Origin: Lachnospiraceae bacterium
GTDB lineage: Bacteria > Bacillota > Clostridia > Lachnospirales > Lachnospiraceae
Reading direction: 5' to 3'
Assembly (NCBI GenBank): GCA_024687655.1
Contig: JAILEN010000028.1
Span: forward strand, 1-41,707
DNA length: 41,707 nucleotides
The translations under genes and the position numbers were made by a program. Below the pieces are notes generated by a model that saw only the letters and a program-made list of their open reading frames with translations, made no database searches and had not been told where the DNA came from. Within the stretch, counting starts at the first letter, position 1, and every line of letters begins with the position of its first letter. Positions 1-9,481 of the stretch are shown piece after piece.

Positions 1-45
1 AATATAGAAGCGGACAGTCCGGCAACCCAGATAACAACAAAAGAG

Positions 46-477
46 CTACAGCAACTGCTCCAACTCAATTTTTGCACGCATGGGGTCGGAAAGAATATAC
101 GAAGTGATATTCAAAAGATCATCCTTGGGAATAGAAACATACTTCCCTGAACGGGTAGTAAAAGACGTAGCTTCGAGAACTGCCTCACGGGTCTGCGCCA
201 AACGATCCTCAATACCGGAAAGTCGATTTTCCATTGCAGAGATCTGCTGTGTATAATCCGCGATCTCAGCTTCCGTCTCATCAATACGCTCCTTATTCTT
301 GGAATTGATATTACGAGGCGTGAAATCTGTAAAGACCTCCGCAGTCTCCTCCTTGATGACATCAAGAAACTTTTCAGATTCCAGAAGTCGGGTACGAACA
401 GCATCAAGACTCTCCTCTATGTCGGCCTTTTCAGCACGCAGTTCATCTTCATAGGACTTTAAGAAATCAACTATCAT
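46..477 (-). CDS. Coiled-coil protein, resembles the N-terminal sensor region of DegS-like histidine kinases
   Basis: Open frame with ATG at 477 and upstream SD (gaggagg); charged heptad-like sequence MIVDFLKSYEDELRAEKADIEESL...; TAG stop at 46-48. The ORF track start at 543 is probably too early. Confidence 0.55.
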   Translation of the reverse strand: MIVDFLKSYEDELRAEKADIEESLDAVRTRLLESEKFLDVIKEETAEVFTDFTPRNINSKNKERIDETEAEIADYTQQISAMENRLSGIEDRLAQTREAVLEATSFTTRSGKYVSIPKDDLLNITSYILSDPMRAKIELEQLL

Positions 478-557
478 AACCCGATCCTCCTCTTTATCGC
501 AGTCAAAGAATAGATCCCGCCTGTGAAATATGTATGTTATCACTGACTGTGATAAAC

Positions 558-1280
558 CTATAGGGGTGACTTCTTCGGTAAAGGTGCCTTCCTGGGATAC
601 TTCTTCGGAGTGGACTTTACCTTATCAATGATGAGCAGGGATCTCATGGCATCGGTAGAGTATAACTCATACTTTTGAATACGGGGATTCCCTCCCCCTA
701 AAATGGTTATGGCACCCGATGCCGCCGACAACTCCTCATCCACCGAATCAGTCTTATACGATATAAATGTACCACCGCTTTTTACAAAAGGCAAGCAATA
801 CTCACTGAGGGTAGAAAGATTTGCCACCGCACGGGATACACAAAGATCATACTTTTCCCGGTATGACTCATCTCTTCCGAAATCTTCAGCCCGACCATGG
901 ATGGCATCTATATCGGAAAGTCCCAGCTCTAAGATCACATCCTGCAGGAATAATATCCTCTTTTGAAGGGAATCAAAAAGTGTGATATGAAGATTGGGAA
1001 AAGCGATCTTTAGGGGTATGCCCGGAAAGCCTCCACCGGTACCCACATCGATGAGTCTGTACTCAGCAGAGGAGATATCCTCAAAAACAGAAATGACAGA
1101 CAGACTGTCAATGAAATGCTTGGTCACCACTTCCTCAGGTTCGGTAATGGCAGTAAGATTCATCACCTTGTTCTTCTCGATCAAAAGATCATAAAATGAC
1201 GAGAACTTCTGAAACTGATCCGGTGACAGGGATACACCATGCTCCTCCATATACTTTTGTAAAAGTGAAAGGTCTATCAT
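558..1280 (-). CDS. rsmG: 16S rRNA (guanine-N7) methyltransferase RsmG/GidB
   Basis: Motif [21 protein letters not shown]; located directly after mnmG. Confidence 0.95.
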   Translation of the reverse strand: MIDLSLLQKYMEEHGVSLSPDQFQKFSSFYDLLIEKNKVMNLTAITEPEEVVTKHFIDSLSVISVFEDISSAEYRLIDVGTGGGFPGIPLKIAFPNLHITLFDSLQKRILFLQDVILELGLSDIDAIHGRAEDFGRDESYREKYDLCVSRAVANLSTLSEYCLPFVKSGGTFISYKTDSVDEELSAASGAITILGGGNPRIQKYELYSTDAMRSLLIIDKVKSTPKKYPRKAPLPKKSPL

Positions 1281-3160
1281 TTTCTGTACCTCTGCTCCAG
1301 ATAAACCAAAAGCACTGAGATGTCTGCGGGAGATACTCCGGATATACGTGATGCCTGTCCGATGTTGTCGGGCCGGAGTGATGAAAGCTTCTGCCTGGCT
1401 TCGATCCTGAGTGACGATACATCATCATAATCTATATCTGCCGGTATCTTCTTTTGCTCAACTTTTTTAAATTTCTCTATCTGCTTTAACTGCCTGTCGA
1501 TGTAGCCCTGGTATTTGATATTGATATTGACCTGCTCCCTGACCTCATCGGACAGATCCGGTCTGTCGGGATCGATGGGCGATAATTTGTCATAATCAAG
1601 TTCCGGTCTGCGTATCAGCTCGGACAGTGAGACCCCGTTACTGATGGGTATGGAACCATAGCTTTCCAAAAGGGCATTGACTTCTTCTCTCGAACCTATG
1701 TTCACACCGGAAACTCGTGCAATCTCCTCTTCGATCTGTCGACGCTTTGTCTCAACGTGTTCATTTCTCTCATCGGAAATGAGCCCCACATCATGTCCGA
1801 TATTTGTAAGGCGAAGATCCGCATTATCCTGACGGAGCATCAGACGATACTCTGCCCTGGATGTCATCATACGATAGGGTTCATGACTCTCCTTTGTAAC
1901 CAGATCATCAATGAGAACTCCAATATAAGCCTGTGACCGATCCAGGATCACCGGATCACGACCCAGTAACTTCATGGATGCATTGATACCTGCCATGATA
2001 CCCTGGGCGGCTGCTTCCTCATATCCGCTGCTCCCGTTAAACTGGCCAGCCGCAAAAAGACCGTCGATATTTTTAAATTCCAATGAAAGCTTGAGCTGAT
2101 TGGCATTAATGCAATCGTACTCGATAGCATAAGCATTGCGGACTATCCTGGCATTTTCCAGTCCGGGAACCGTATGTATCATGGCATACTGAACTTCCTC
2201 CGGCATGGATGATGACATTCCGGAGATATACATCTCATTTGTATATTCTCCCTCCGGCTCGATGAAAAGCTGATGCCTCTCCTTGTCGGCAAAACGAACC
2301 ACCTTGTCCTCGATGGAAGGACAATATCTGGGTCCGGTTCCCTCTATGACTCCTGAAAAAAGCGGAGAACGATCTATATTATCACGGATGATCCTGTGAG
2401 TGTCCTCATTGGTATAGGTAAGGTAACAACTCACCTGATCACGACGTATGGACTCAGGATCTGTGGTAAAGGAAAAAGGAACGATCTTTTCATCCCCAGG
2501 CTGTTCCGTCATCTTGTCATAATCCAGAGTCTTTCCATCCAGCCTGGCGGGAGTACCCGTCTTGTATCGGTATATCTCCACTCCGTTATCGGAAAGTGAT
2601 GAAGTGAGATGATCGGCAGATTTCAGACCATTGGGTCCGGTGTGCTCGATCACATCACCATACAGGCATCTGGCTGCAAGGTATGTACCGGTACACAAAA
2701 TGACTGCCCGTGCATGATATGTCGCTCCCGAAACAGTCTTTACTCCCTGTATCACTTTCTCATCTGAGATCAAAAGCTCACTGACCTCAGCCTGACGGAG
2801 AGTGAGGTTTTCTTCTCTTTGAAGAGTCTTTCTCATCTCAAGAGAATACATGGCCTTGTCTGCCTGGGCACGAAGTGAATGAACCGCAGGTCCCTTTGAT
2901 CCGTTGAGCATACGTGACTGCAAAAATGTCTTGTCGATGTTTTTTGCCATCTGTCCACCCAGAGCATCAACCTCTCTAACCAGATGACCCTTTGACGTAC
3001 CTCCGATATTCGGATTACAAGGCATCATGGCAACCGAATCCATACTTACGGTAAATGCAATTGTCTTCAGTCCCAGTCTGGCACAGGCTAAAGCCGCTTC
3101 GCAACCTGCATGACCTGCACCGACTACAACTACATCATAATTTTCCTCAAGTTTTTTCAT
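1277..3160 (-). CDS. mnmG: tRNA uridine-5-carboxymethylaminomethyl modification enzyme MnmG/GidA
   Basis: [26 protein letters not shown]-binding motif, [23 protein letters not shown]; overlaps rsmG by 4 nt. Confidence 0.97.
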   Translation of the reverse strand: MKKLEENYDVVVVGAGHAGCEAALACARLGLKTIAFTVSMDSVAMMPCNPNIGGTSKGHLVREVDALGGQMAKNIDKTFLQSRMLNGSKGPAVHSLRAQADKAMYSLEMRKTLQREENLTLRQAEVSELLISDEKVIQGVKTVSGATYHARAVILCTGTYLAARCLYGDVIEHTGPNGLKSADHLTSSLSDNGVEIYRYKTGTPARLDGKTLDYDKMTEQPGDEKIVPFSFTTDPESIRRDQVSCYLTYTNEDTHRIIRDNIDRSPLFSGVIEGTGPRYCPSIEDKVVRFADKERHQLFIEPEGEYTNEMYISGMSSSMPEEVQYAMIHTVPGLENARIVRNAYAIEYDCINANQLKLSLEFKNIDGLFAAGQFNGSSGYEEAAAQGIMAGINASMKLLGRDPVILDRSQAYIGVLIDDLVTKESHEPYRMMTSRAEYRLMLRQDNADLRLTNIGHDVGLISDERNEHVETKRRQIEEEIARVSGVNIGSREEVNALLESYGSIPISNGVSLSELIRRPELDYDKLSPIDPDRPDLSDEVREQVNINIKYQGYIDRQLKQIEKFKKVEQKKIPADIDYDDVSSLRIEARQKLSSLRPDNIGQASRISGVSPADISVLLVYLEQRYRK

Positions 3161-3177
3161 TATACTTCTTCCTAAAG

Positions 3178-3198
3178 ATCCTTCGCTATGCTCAGGAT
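3178..3198 (-). repeat. ATYCT-GA-GCNNAGC-GA-AGRAT repeat copy (mnmE-mnmG gap)
   Basis: Reverse complement ATCCTGAGCATAGCGAAGGAT, filling most of the 45-bp gap. Confidence 0.8.
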
Positions 3199-3205
3199 GA
3201 CAGAT

Positions 3206-4594
3206 CTATTTTCCCATACAAAACTTTGAAAAGATCTCATCCACCAGATCGTCGCTTATGGACTCTCCGATTATTGATCCCAGTGCACTATAGGCATCCA
3301 TCAAATCCACTGTATAAAAATCCTCCGGCAAACCGGAAGCTATTGACTCATTTACTCTTTTAACAGATCCGAGGGCATTTATAAGTTCGAACTTCTGTCT
3401 TTCGTTTGTAATATAGAGCCTGTCGGAATTTTCAACCTCACCTTTGAAGAACAAGCGGCTTATCTCGTCCTTAAGTGACGAAATTCCAAGCATATCTTTA
3501 CTTGAAAATGATATGATGCTCTTTTCCGAAAGGTTACCATCAAAGAATCCTCTGATATCATCCTCAGATACCACCTGGGTCAGATCAGACTTGTTTAACA
3601 GGACGATCACATTCTTATCTCTGATCCTCTCCATGATATCATGGTCATCATCATCCAATGCCTCAGAACCATCCACCACATAGATTATTAGTGATGCATC
3701 ATCTATCAGGGAAAGTGCTTTTTTCACTCCTATCTTTTCCACCGTATCCTCAGTATGTCTGATACCGGCAGTGTCCATGAGCCTCAGTGAAAAGTCACCA
3801 AAGGAAATCTTTTCCTCCACCACATCCCTTGTTGTACCGGGGATACTGGTGACAATTGCCGCTTCCTTATTCACCAATAGGTTAAATAAAGATGACTTTC
3901 CAACGTTGGGACGGCCCAATATCAGGGTACTGATACCGTCTCTTATGGTTGCTCCGTCATCTGCACTGTCTATAAGATCAGACAATACATCCTTCCATTC
4001 AGACAGCTTTTTTGAAAGTTCTTCCGAATAACCGGAAAGATCGTAATGCTCCGGATCATCCAGAGCCGACTCGATACGGGCTGTTTCAAAAAGGATCCCC
4101 TCACGAATGGAAGAAATCTTTGTGCTCATGGCACCCGACAAATGAGAAAGTGAGTTTTTCACAGCCATCTCATTTTCGGAGGATATGAGATCCATGACCG
4201 ATTCCGCCTGGGACAGATCAATACGGCCATTTAAAAAAGCTCTCTTGGTAAACTCACCGGGATCCGCAGGTCTGGCTCCATTTTTCAAAACACAGGATAA
4301 TACCCGACGCAATAAGAAAATACTCCCATGACAGGATATCTCCACCACATCCTCACGGGTATAGGTCTTCGGAGCAAAAAAAACCGACACCATCACCTCA
4401 TCGATCATATCCTCATCATCATAGATATGGCCGTAGTGAACAGTGTGTGATGGAACATCACAAAGCCTCTGTTTTCCCCTGTAGATTTTATCAGCCACCT
4501 CTATCGCTTCTGGTCCGGAGATCCTGATGACTCCGATGCCTCCCTCTGATGAAATGGGAGTCGATATTGCGGCTATGGTATCAAATTCATTCAT
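3206..4594 (-). CDS. mnmE: tRNA modification GTPase MnmE/TrmE
   Basis: GRPNVGKSSLFN G1 motif, C-terminal FCMGK, TIAAISTPISSEGGIGVIRISG N-terminus. Confidence 0.97.
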   Translation of the reverse strand: MNEFDTIAAISTPISSEGGIGVIRISGPEAIEVADKIYRGKQRLCDVPSHTVHYGHIYDDEDMIDEVMVSVFFAPKTYTREDVVEISCHGSIFLLRRVLSCVLKNGARPADPGEFTKRAFLNGRIDLSQAESVMDLISSENEMAVKNSLSHLSGAMSTKISSIREGILFETARIESALDDPEHYDLSGYSEELSKKLSEWKDVLSDLIDSADDGATIRDGISTLILGRPNVGKSSLFNLLVNKEAAIVTSIPGTTRDVVEEKISFGDFSLRLMDTAGIRHTEDTVEKIGVKKALSLIDDASLIIYVVDGSEALDDDDHDIMERIRDKNVIVLLNKSDLTQVVSEDDIRGFFDGNLSEKSIISFSSKDMLGISSLKDEISRLFFKGEVENSDRLYITNERQKFELINALGSVKRVNESIASGLPEDFYTVDLMDAYSALGSIIGESISDDLVDEIFSKFCMGK

Positions 4595-4608
4595 AAGAGA
4601 TAATATAA

Positions 4609-4641
4609 TAAAAAATGCCTGATCTGTAAAGACCAGGCATC
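4609..4641 (-). terminator. Rho-independent terminator between jag and mnmE
   Basis: Minus strand ATGCCTG...CAGGCAT hairpin followed by TTTTTTATTATA. Confidence 0.8.
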
Positions 4642-4658
4642 GTCATAAAGATCTGTTA

Positions 4659-5405
4659 TTACTTTTTAAGTGTGATAACTACGTGTCTGTAAGGCTCCTC
4701 GCCCTCACTGTGAGTAGTAACATACTCGTCATTCTGCAGAGCATAGTGGATAACCCTGCGCTCATAGGGATTCATGGACTCCAATGAAACCGGTCTCTTG
4801 TTTCTCTTTACCTTATAAGCCATGTTCTTGGCCAGATTCTCCAATGTCTCTTTTCTGCGACGACGATAATCCTCTGTATCGATTTTGACTCTGGTATACT
4901 CATCAACCCTGCGGTTAAGAGCCAGATTTGCAAGATACTGCAAGCTGTCGAGAGTGGAACCGCGCTTTCCGATGATAATGCCCATCTCAGGACCTGCAAG
5001 GTCTACATTGATGGTATTGTCATCCTCATCATAATCTGTGGTGATGGTAACCTCAAGCTCCATTGCATCAAAGACATCCTTCAAAAACTCCTCAACTGCC
5101 TTCTTTGCAGTCTCAGGATCCTCAAGCTTTTTATGCTCCTTTGGTGTCTTTTCTTCAAAAACATCTTCCTTAACCTCAACAGGCTCAGAAACAGGTGCTT
5201 CTTCCTTTACCTCTTCTTCTGCCTCGGGCTCCTCAGACTTGAGTCTGACTCTGATAACAGCCTCTTTGCTTCCGATACCGAAAAGTCCGCTGCTTCCCTT
5301 TTCTACAACCACATAACTGAGCTGATCACTGGTAACTCCAAGCTCAACCGTAGCCTGTGTCAGTGCATCCTCAACCGATCTTCCGGAAAATTCCTTTGCA
5401 CTCAT
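4659..5405 (-). CDS. jag: Jag/KhpB-like RNA-binding protein (Jag_N, KH, R3H)
   Basis: MSAKEFSGRSVEDALTQA..., GPEMGIIIGKRGSTLDSLQYL KH motif; ATG at 5405. Confidence 0.93.
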   Translation of the reverse strand: MSAKEFSGRSVEDALTQATVELGVTSDQLSYVVVEKGSSGLFGIGSKEAVIRVRLKSEEPEAEEEVKEEAPVSEPVEVKEDVFEEKTPKEHKKLEDPETAKKAVEEFLKDVFDAMELEVTITTDYDEDDNTINVDLAGPEMGIIIGKRGSTLDSLQYLANLALNRRVDEYTRVKIDTEDYRRRRKETLENLAKNMAYKVKRNKRPVSLESMNPYERRVIHYALQNDEYVTTHSEGEEPYRHVVITLKK

Positions 5406-5415
5406 TATATGCCTC

Positions 5416-6684
5416 CTAATCCTTCTTTTTTCCTTCATTAAATTCCCTGACCAGATTTGCCTTTGCAGCAAGTGATCCGGGCTTTGCGTTGTTACGGTAT
5501 TCCGCAGCCTTTTCCAGGATCTCTTCATTCTCTGTTGCGATAGAAGCTCTCTCGGAAAGACTCTTTCTGGTATTCATGGTGGCTGCCTGCATCAGCTGCT
5601 CACGACGGACACCGCGCTTTTCCTTTTTAGCCTGTGCTTTTTCCTTGTTCTTCTCGATGATGTCATCCAAGTCTATCTTATCAAAATGCCTGTTGAGCAA
5701 AAACTGCTGCCCGGCACGGATAAATCCACCGGTGAGCCAGTAGAGTCCCAGACCTGCAGGAACAGTAAATGTGATAAAAAATGACATCAGAGGCATCATG
5801 AGGTTCATGGTACGCATCTGCTGAGTCATCTGATCATTACCTGCTCCGTTGGTAGGCATCTGCAAAATGGTAAGATACTGGGAAGCAAGTGAAAGCAAAG
5901 GGATCAGAGCCGCTACAAAAAGAAGTAACCACTCATGTCCGAAAAAACTGGCCTTCATCTGGTTCCAGGGTGTATCTGAAATATTAAGTCCAAATAAGTA
6001 GTTGACCTGTAAAAGCTCGGACTGTGTAGTCGCAATAACATCCGATAGACTGGAAAATGCAGCTTTTAAGCTGTCCCATCCGCTGTCAGAAAGCTTGTAG
6101 ACCACATCAATGATGAATCCCTTCATCTGAACAGGATCGGTAGTAGTAAAATCTACCTTAACCGCACGAAGATTGGCCTCATTGTAAATAGTATCCATCT
6201 TCTGGGCATAACCGTCCACACCCATGATACCATTTACGAGATCTGTAAAAATGCTCTTAACGCTGCCGATATAAGCAGGTACATTATAAAATACACGATA
6301 CAAAGCAAAAAGTATCGGCATCTGGATAGCCATCTGAACACAGGATCCCATGGGAGAAACACCATATTTATCATAGATCATCTGGGTCTCTTCCTGCTGA
6401 GCCTGCATGGATGCCTGGTCCTTTTTCCCCTTATACTTAGCTTGAACAGCGTTGATCTCCGGCTGCATCTTTCTGGTCAGAACGGAAAACTGCTGCTGCT
6501 TGTAGGTAAGAGGCAAAAGGCAAAGATAAATAAAAACCGTAAATACGACGATGGTAAGAGCTACACTTTCTACTCCCATTACATTTGAGAAGAAAAGGTA
6601 GATCTTGTCCATGATCCAGCCAAGGGCCTTGGCAATAGGTCCCAGGATAGATCCGTCGTAAGCAGTCATAATAATTCCTGCCAC
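5416..6684 (-). CDS. yidC: Membrane protein insertase YidC/OxaI
   Basis: YidC family sequence (MGSCVQMAIQMPILFALYRVFYNVP); position between yidD and jag. Confidence 0.93.
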   Translation of the reverse strand: MAGIIMTAYDGSILGPIAKALGWIMDKIYLFFSNVMGVESVALTIVVFTVFIYLCLLPLTYKQQQFSVLTRKMQPEINAVQAKYKGKKDQASMQAQQEETQMIYDKYGVSPMGSCVQMAIQMPILFALYRVFYNVPAYIGSVKSIFTDLVNGIMGVDGYAQKMDTIYNEANLRAVKVDFTTTDPVQMKGFIIDVVYKLSDSGWDSLKAAFSSLSDVIATTQSELLQVNYLFGLNISDTPWNQMKASFFGHEWLLLFVAALIPLLSLASQYLTILQMPTNGAGNDQMTQQMRTMNLMMPLMSFFITFTVPAGLGLYWLTGGFIRAGQQFLLNRHFDKIDLDDIIEKNKEKAQAKKEKRGVRREQLMQAATMNTRKSLSERASIATENEEILEKAAEYRNNAKPGSLAAKANLVREFNEGKKKD

Positions 6685-6721
6685 AACAAAACCTCCATTT
6701 TATTCAATTAATAACTTCGGA

Positions 6722-6955
6722 TCACCAGTCAGCTTCCTCTACCCCGGGTACGGGATCAAAGCCTCCATGAGAAAAAGGATTGCATCGCAAAATACGCCAT
6801 GCAGTAAGAACCCCGCCTTTTATGGGACCGTGATGCTTGATCGCGATGATCCCGTAATTTGAACAGGTGGGACAATAAGGACACCTCGTAGTCTTAAGAG
6901 GTGACAGATACTTTTGATAAAGTCGGATCAAATATATCATAAAACGTCGGATCAT
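6722..6955 (-). CDS. yidD: Membrane protein insertion efficiency factor YidD
   Basis: YQKYLSPLKTTRCPYCPTCSNYGIIAIKHHGPIKGGVLTAWRILRCNPFSHGGFDPVP. Confidence 0.95.
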   Translation of the reverse strand: MIRRFMIYLIRLYQKYLSPLKTTRCPYCPTCSNYGIIAIKHHGPIKGGVLTAWRILRCNPFSHGGFDPVPGVEEADW

Positions 6956-6976
6956 AATAATCCCCCGCCTTTTTCA

Positions 6977-7315
6977 TCATAACAGTAATCCATGGTGAAG
7001 ATCAGCCAGCTTTATAAGGGATCTCTCTGTCTCGGAAAATGACATCCTCGCGGATCCCTGCCTGACTACGACTACCAGATCCCACCCAATGTGGAAATCC
7101 TCTTCATGTAGCCGATATGCTTCTCTTATCAGTCTCGCCAAATGATGTCTGACAACGGAATTACCAACCTTTTTACTGACTGAAATACCCAGTCTGTTTT
7201 CATCGAGGTCATTTTTCATGGCATATAACACAAGCCTGCCATCCGCTTTTGATCTGGCTCGTCTGTATACTCTTTTAAAATCGTCATTTTTTTTAAGACT
7301 CTCTGAAAACTTCAT
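6977..7315 (-). CDS. rnpA: Ribonuclease P protein component
   Basis: MKFSESLKKNDDFKRVYRRARSKADGRLVLYAM..., LGISVSKKVGNSVVRHHLARLIREAYR; ATG at 7315 preferred over the ORF track start. Confidence 0.93.
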   Translation of the reverse strand: MKFSESLKKNDDFKRVYRRARSKADGRLVLYAMKNDLDENRLGISVSKKVGNSVVRHHLARLIREAYRLHEEDFHIGWDLVVVVRQGSARMSFSETERSLIKLADLHHGLLL

Positions 7316-7337
7316 TAGTAATCCCATCAAAAAGAAA

Positions 7338-7358
7338 GACCACAAATAATGTGGTCTA
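7338..7358 (-). promoter_or_regulatory. Hairpin at rpmH stop, upstream of rnpA
   Basis: AGACCACA-aataa-TGTGGTCT perfect 8-bp stem; on the minus strand followed by TTCTTTTT. Confidence 0.6.
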
Positions 7359-7490
7359 AGCGGATAATCTCTTTCTTCCCTTTGCACGTCTTGCCGCTAA
7401 AACCTTACGACCACCTGCAGTTCTCATTCTCTTACGAAAACCATGAACCTTTGAACGCTGACGCTTCTTAGGCTGAAATGTCATCTTCAT
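7356..7490 (-). CDS. rpmH: 50S ribosomal protein L34
   Basis: Minus-strand translation [44 protein letters not shown]; not in ORF track (too short). Confidence 0.97.
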   Translation of the reverse strand: MKMTFQPKKRQRSKVHGFRKRMRTAGGRKVLAARRAKGRKRLSA

Positions 7491-7534
7491 AATATTTACC
7501 TCCTTTTAGATTTTTGTGCATAGACACAAACGAC

Positions 7535-7563
7535 ATTATATAAAAATAATTTGAAAAAGTCAA
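7535..7563 (-). promoter_or_regulatory. Sigma-70-type promoter of rpmH
   Basis: Minus strand TTGACT-17 nt-TATAAT (complement of AGTCAA 7558-7563 and ATTATA 7535-7540). Confidence 0.75.
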
Positions 7564-7636
7564 CAAAAATCGTTAAAAAATGGCCAAAAATCAACATTCC
7601 ACAATATATCCACCATAATTATAATTCAACACAACA

Positions 7637-7783
7637 TGTTGATAAAATGTCATTATAATGTCAAAATCTCAAAGAATTATTAACAAATCCCCATAAAACC
7701 ACAGTTTTACTTATCAACAACAATAATGTTAATAATGTTGATAACTATAATAACATGTTCAAAATTGCTTTTTATGTTGATAA
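7637..7783. promoter_or_regulatory. oriC DnaA-box cluster, rpmH-dnaA intergenic
   Basis: Four 9-mers TGTTGATAA/TTATCAACA at 7637-7645, 7711-7719, 7736-7744, 7775-7783 in a very AT-rich gap between divergent rpmH and dnaA. Confidence 0.8.
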
Positions 7784-7880
7784 TTATTGTCATTTATAAT
7801 AAAATATAGCTTGGGTTTTTGACAGAGAAAGGGATACATAAAAGGATCATTTCCTTATTATATATACAGGGTTTTAGCTT

Positions 7881-9245
7881 ATGAATTTAGAAGAACAGTG
7901 GCCTCAGATACTTGAAGACATCAAGACAGATTATGAGATACAGGATGTTACCTTTAACAGCTTCCTGAAACCACTCAAGATCAAAAAAATAGAAGAAAAA
8001 GATTTGTATTTGGTATATTCAACTGACTCCAATGAAGTGGCACTTACATTTTTAAGGAGACGATACGAGACTCCGATCAGGGTTAAGATAGCAGAACTTA
8101 CCGGCGTTGAGTATACCATACATTTTGTTTTACCTGAAAAAGATCTTTCAGGGATGATCAAAAAGAATGATGTTCCTACTATTAAGATGGATGCATCATA
8201 CGAAAAGACAAATCTTAATCCCATCTATACATTTGAAACATTTGTCGTTGGAAATAACAACCGTTTTGCACAGACGGCCTGCCTTGCTGTTGCTGAGACT
8301 CCCGGAGAGGCATACAATCCTCTTTATATCTATGGAGGACCGGGACTGGGCAAGACACATCTGATGCATTCCATCGGTAACTACATCATCCAGCAGAATC
8401 CCAAAAAAAAGGTGCTTTATGTTACCTCTGAGGAATTCATGAATGTGGTTATCGAGTCTATTCGTGACAATCGAAATGATCCTACAGTCATGACAAAGTT
8501 CAGGGATAAATATCGCAATGTTGATGTTTTAATGATAGATGACATTCAGACTATTATAGGCAGAGAGAGTACACAGGAGGAGTTTTTCCACACTTTCAAC
8601 TCTCTTCACCAGGCAGGAAAGCAGATAGTGATCACATCAGACAGACCTCCCAAGGACATGAAGACACTTGAGCTTCGTATCCGTTCCAGGTTTGAGATGG
8701 GACTTATGGCCGACATAGGATATCCTGATTATGAGACACGAATGGCCATCCTCAGAAAAAAATCAGAAGAAAAGAATATCAATTTTAACGATGATATCTT
8801 AAACTATATAGCAGACAATATTAAGTCAAACATCAGAGAAATTGAGGGTGCTCTTAATAAGCTCATTGCATACAGAGCCATGGAAAAAGAAGAGATCACT
8901 CTTGCCATTGCTGAAAAGGAGCTTCAGAGTATCATTTCTCCTGACAAGCCAAGAGAGATCACTCCGCAGCTTATCATTGAGGTGGTTGCCGACCATTACG
9001 GTATCACTGTGGATCAGATGATTTCATCCAGCAGACAAAAGATGATATCCAGACCTAGGCAGATCGCCATGTATCTCTGCAGAGAGATGGTTGATACTCC
9101 TCTTAATGCCATAGGAGCTCTTTTGGGAGACAGAAATCACGCAACCATTATCCACGGAGCTAATACAATAGCCCAGGAATACAATGAGAGCCAGGATTTC
9201 AGAAACGAAGTTGATGCAATAAAAAAGAAGATCAGTCCTGTATAG
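7881..9245 (+). CDS. dnaA: Chromosomal replication initiator protein DnaA
   Basis: YGGPGLGKTHLMHSIGNY Walker A, MIDDIQ Walker B, C-terminal GDRNHATIIHG. Confidence 0.98.
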   Translation: MNLEEQWPQILEDIKTDYEIQDVTFNSFLKPLKIKKIEEKDLYLVYSTDSNEVALTFLRRRYETPIRVKIAELTGVEYTIHFVLPEKDLSGMIKKNDVPTIKMDASYEKTNLNPIYTFETFVVGNNNRFAQTACLAVAETPGEAYNPLYIYGGPGLGKTHLMHSIGNYIIQQNPKKKVLYVTSEEFMNVVIESIRDNRNDPTVMTKFRDKYRNVDVLMIDDIQTIIGRESTQEEFFHTFNSLHQAGKQIVITSDRPPKDMKTLELRIRSRFEMGLMADIGYPDYETRMAILRKKSEEKNINFNDDILNYIADNIKSNIREIEGALNKLIAYRAMEKEEITLAIAEKELQSIISPDKPREITPQLIIEVVADHYGITVDQMISSSRQKMISRPRQIAMYLCREMVDTPLNAIGALLGDRNHATIIHGANTIAQEYNESQDFRNEVDAIKKKISPV

Positions 9246-9268
9246 GTTGATTACTTTTTTAACATATC

Positions 9269-9286
9269 TGTGGATAGTGTTGATCA
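9269..9286. promoter_or_regulatory. DnaA-box-like pair in dnaA-dnaN intergenic
   Basis: TGTGGATAG followed directly by TGTTGATCA; one mismatch each from TGTGGATAA and TGTTGATAA. Confidence 0.6.
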
Positions 9287-9329
9287 TATGATACATGAGA
9301 ATGATCCGTTAACATACATCCACAGAAAA

Positions 9330-9358
9330 CTGACAATCATTTTTTAGTTTTCTATAAT
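9330..9358 (+). promoter_or_regulatory. Candidate dnaN promoter
   Basis: CTGACA (9330-9335)-17 nt-TATAAT (9353-9358). Confidence 0.55.
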
Positions 9359-9481
9359 GTATTGACAGTGATGATTGCTTTAAATAAGCCGTTTACAGAG
9401 CTTTTTAACTTTTTAACAGCCATTATTAATAATTACTACTAAATTATTACTATATGTATATATAGAAAGGAGATCACATTA

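Noticed and set aside
7819-7842. TTGACA upstream of dnaA as a promoter
   Set aside because: No acceptable -10 hexamer at 16-19 bp spacing.
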